A stretch of DNA of 64,000 nt from Parachitinimonas caeni (GTDB lineage Bacteria > Pseudomonadota > Gammaproteobacteria > Burkholderiales > Chitinimonadaceae): NCBI RefSeq assembly GCF_030129945.1, contig NZ_JARRAF010000006.1, positions 164,515 to 228,514 on the forward strand, in the 5' to 3' direction. The position numbers were made by a program, and so were the translations under genes. Below the pieces are notes generated by a model. It was not told where the DNA came from. It saw only the letters and a program-made list of their open reading frames with translations, and ran no database searches. Below, piece after piece: positions 61,677-64,000 of this stretch (positions are counted from its first letter, which is position 1; each line of letters starts with the position of its first letter).

Positions 61677-64000
61677 TCAGGCTTTACCAAGCCCGAGTTT
61701 GCTATTGATCAAATCCTGCAGTTGTCGCTGCATATCCATTTGTTGCCTCAGTAAGTCCCTTTGATAAGCAGGATTGATTTGCATGCGAGTTGGGCTTCCC
61801 TTGGTTTCCGGGAAGCTGCTCCATGCGTTGCCCAGCAAGTCACCTTTTGATGAGTTGATCCATTTGGGCAGCACTTGCAAGTTTGGCCCGTGGCTGAGGA
61901 CTTCTTCCAGCTGATTGGGGGTAAGTTTATTCACATTATCCAGACTCAAGATTTTGCTGACCGGGAAGATGTGATCGACGCTCACTGCATCGCGACCAAT
62001 ATACTCAAGTTTGTTTGTTGCGGGGTTGATGTATTTGAACATGCCGCTTGCTTTGTCATAAGCGTTAGCAAACATCTCCTTGGTGGGCCCAGGCAATGAA
62101 ATTTTGATTGCCCAATCAAGCTCCAGATCTAGCTTCTTCAGATGGGTTTTGCTCAGAATACGCCAAGCTTGTTGTCCCGGCTTTAACTGGAAGGCAACTT
62201 CCATCGCACGAGCCCCATCTCCCTCCCCCGAGTACATAGTGGGTTGAGCACTTGCTGATGAGAACATCGAGGCCAGGTCGTTGATGGTAGCCAATCCTTG
62301 CAAAGCATTGATTACCTTGCCTACCTTGCTGCCCATCGCAACGATGCTTGCCGCACGTTCGCCAGCGCCTAGTTCCCGCAAGAAGCCAACGGCGGCTTCC
62401 GCACCTTGTGCTTCAGCACTGGCTCCAGCAGTCATGAGCATCAGGCCAATCTGGGCAGCCCCCCCTGCACCCCACGCACCCAGCTCAGCCTTGGGGCGCG
62501 TGGCCAAGTAGCTCTCGCCAAGGTTGTATACCACCTTTCTAAAGTCAGCATCGGTCCGTAGCTGTTCGACCAGCGGCGCAACGGTCTGATACATCCCCAC
62601 CAGTTTGCCGGGTAAACCTTCCAGCTTTTCAGGGTGAGTGACGAGATCCCATACCGACTTGCTGGTATCAACGATGGTGTTGTACAGGCCGTTCATTGCA
62701 CCGCCAACACCAACCCTGGCTTTGTCTATGAGTGACAAAGAGTCGTAGATGGCATCTTCTCGCAGCTTGGTGTCCAGCCATTCATGGGTTTGCGCACTGA
62801 GTGCTTTACGCGCCTCTAAAAGCATCGACAAGCGGGCGCGCTCCATCTGCTTTGGACTTACCCCGCCAATCCCAGTAGGCAAGCCATCGTCGTCGGTCAG
62901 AACCAGCAATCCGTTCTTGCCGATTGGGCGGTTTTCGGAAGAACCACCCATAGCCATCATGCTGAATTCGGGTTGACCAAATTGGGCAACCTTTCGTCCC
63001 CCTTCCAGGTTGGGGCGCATTTGCAGTAAAGACTCCATCCAGCGTTGCTGTTCGGCATTCAGCGCGACACTGGCGGCCTGTTGCGGCAGGGCGCCTGCGC
63101 GTCTTGCCTGGCCGTAAACGTCGGCATACTGATCTGCAACCGTCGAGAGCTCGGCCCGCAACACCAACTCATTGGCAATGGCATCACCAAATGCATTGGT
63201 TGCGATCTGGGCCATGTCCAGCTTGCCCTTGCCGTTAACGGCAATCTGCGCTACCTGGTTGACTACACCACTTGCCAATCCATTGATGACCCTGGCGGCG
63301 AGGGGTGAGCTGGAAGCCAGATCTGATACACCCGAGACACCATTGGCGCCGACGGTGCCGAATATTCCTTCACTGATGCTTTGAGTAACCGGTGCCGCAA
63401 TCGCCGCAGCAGCCACATTGCGCCAGCTGAAGCTGCCAAGACCGGCGGCAGACAGGATGCCCTGGCTGATGGTGGAGCTGGCGGCGGCGGTGAGCATGGT
63501 GGTGGCGGTTTTGCCATAGCCCAAGCCCTTGATGGCATCGCCAAGACCACTGGCGCCAATACCGGCGGTGACACCAGCACTGAGTGAAGCGGTGGCGACA
63601 CCCTTCCAATTAATGCTGTCTTGTACGCCCATGGCGACGCCGACGGCCTGGCTGGCTACGTTGCCAACGGCGGCTGCGCCCATGGCAATGCCAATATTGC
63701 TGGTCATGGCAGCCGCTCCGGCCTGCATCACACTACCGAAGGTGGCGTTCGCCGCAGACAAGGCGCCACTGGCTGCCCCGGCCGTATACACCGTCACCAC
63801 GACGGCGACGACGATCATGACGATCTGGGCGATACCGCCGCAGCCGCCGCGACCCGGTTGGGGGGGGGGAGGCGGTGGTGGCAGTTCGGGCGTGGTTTCG
63901 CCGATGAGCTTCTGCGCGTTATACGGCTTGAAGGTGTCCGAGCGGTTGGCAGCGGTGACGGTGGACGGGATCTTCAGCGTCTGGCCCGGCGTCAGGGCAT
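61677..64000 (-). CDS. Polymorphic toxin, C-terminal part (LysM, proline linker, HNH nuclease)
   Basis: The gene enters from beyond the right edge, so only the last 774 or so residues are seen. Reading from the edge: the end of a LysM domain (LTPGQTLKIPS), a linker with seven consecutive prolines, a hydrophobic helix (IAQIVMIVVAVVVTVYTAGA), a long Ala/Gly-rich region, then variable helices and a C-terminal HNH-like nuclease: AVSVDHIFPVSKI and GPNLQVLPKWINSSKGD carry the H, N and K of that fold. This layout fits contact-dependent or type VI-delivered toxins. A likely immunity gene follows at once. The delivery N-terminus (Rhs, CdiA or other) is outside the window. Confidence 0.78.
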   Translation of the reverse strand, partial: ALTPGQTLKIPSTVTAANRSDTFKPYNAQKLIGETTPELPPPPPPPQPGRGGCGGIAQIVMIVVAVVVTVYTAGAASGALSAANATFGSVMQAGAAAMTSNIGIAMGAAAVGNVASQAVGVAMGVQDSINWKGVATASLSAGVTAGIGASGLGDAIKGLGYGKTATTMLTAAASSTISQGILSAAGLGSFSWRNVAAAAIAAPVTQSISEGIFGTVGANGVSGVSDLASSSPLAARVINGLASGVVNQVAQIAVNGKGKLDMAQIATNAFGDAIANELVLRAELSTVADQYADVYGQARRAGALPQQAASVALNAEQQRWMESLLQMRPNLEGGRKVAQFGQPEFSMMAMGGSSENRPIGKNGLLVLTDDDGLPTGIGGVSPKQMERARLSMLLEARKALSAQTHEWLDTKLREDAIYDSLSLIDKARVGVGGAMNGLYNTIVDTSKSVWDLVTHPEKLEGLPGKLVGMYQTVAPLVEQLRTDADFRKVVYNLGESYLATRPKAELGAWGAGGAAQIGLMLMTAGASAEAQGAEAAVGFLRELGAGERAASIVAMGSKVGKVINALQGLATINDLASMFSSASAQPTMYSGEGDGARAMEVAFQLKPGQQAWRILSKTHLKKLDLELDWAIKISLPGPTKEMFANAYDKASGMFKYINPATNKLEYIGRDAVSVDHIFPVSKILSLDNVNKLTPNQLEEVLSHGPNLQVLPKWINSSKGDLLGNAWSSFPETKGSPTRMQINPAYQRDLLRQQMDMQRQLQDLINSKLGLGKA
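63860..63869. repeat. G10/C10 homopolymer in the toxin linker
   Basis: Ten consecutive G on the + strand (C10 in the coding strand) inside the proline linker. The present length keeps the upstream LysM-like and downstream regions in one frame. Confidence 0.85.

Noticed and set aside
1..64000. CRISPR array, rRNA and tRNA genes
   Set aside because: No regularly spaced direct repeats, no rRNA signature and no convincing tRNA cloverleaf were seen by eye; a covariance-model scan would be decisive.

Overview
The window is chromosomal DNA from a betaproteobacterium. The housekeeping genes (yoaA, mltG, tmk, glnD, map, hpnD/hpnE), the high GC content and short intergenic gaps, the several periplasmic amino-acid-type binding proteins, the YjfB motility protein and a secreted protein with a chitin-binding-like module all fit the Neisseriales (Chitinibacteraceae or Chromobacteriaceae-like) or a close relative. 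The genus cannot be fixed from the sequence alone.

Layout. 1-5.6 kb: yjfB, yoaA, mltG, a solute-binding protein, tmk and a SLOG-fold protein. 5.7-8.7 kb: a hybrid histidine kinase that has lost its 5' end, abutting head-to-head the 3' remnant of a solute-binding protein gene. 8.7-11.1 kb: two neighbouring membrane proteins (a TPR protein and a zinc-ribbon/RDD protein) that share a type IV pilin-like C-terminal domain. 11.4-12.5 kb: an SPFH protein with a small ribbon-helix-helix partner. 12.6-18.4 kb: glnD, a GNAT gene, map and an ATP-grasp gene, interspersed with MITE-like palindromic repeats. 18.7-19.5 kb: a convergent SRPBCC/ArsR pair. 19.7-24.0 kb: an AttEFGH-like export operon in which the two permeases are fused.

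25.1-31.5 kb is the highlight: a visibly AT-richer, tightly coupled set of five genes. It comprises a 46-residue precursor-like peptide, an HlyD-type adaptor, a C39-peptidase ABC exporter, a protein kinase with a PqqD/RRE-like N-terminus, and a JmjC/cupin-4 2-oxoglutarate oxygenase. It reads as a RiPP pathway in which the peptide would be phosphorylated and hydroxylated, then cleaved and exported; no lanthipeptide cyclase, YcaO or radical SAM gene is present. Converging on it is a 1305-residue fusion of two rhodanese domains, a YidC/Oxa1-like membrane region and a PEP-synthase-like ATP-grasp plus phosphohistidine domain.

35.8-48.5 kb: a secreted transglutaminase-elicitor-like protein with a CBM5/12-like tail, an HlyD/ABC-2 efflux operon, a methyltransferase gene broken by one TAG codon, a LysE exporter, a WG-repeat protein and several unknowns. 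48.9-51.6 kb: hpnD/hpnE squalene genes. 52.7-60.7 kb: a PLP enzyme, VOC and GNAT proteins, a solute-binding protein, an endoglycoceramidase-type GH5 enzyme, and a response regulator-TPR protein near a small histidine kinase. 60.9-64 kb: a candidate immunity gene and the 3' part of a LysM/HNH polymorphic toxin that runs off the window. Two palindromic repeat families are scattered through the window; several of their ends coincide exactly with stop codons of neighbouring genes.
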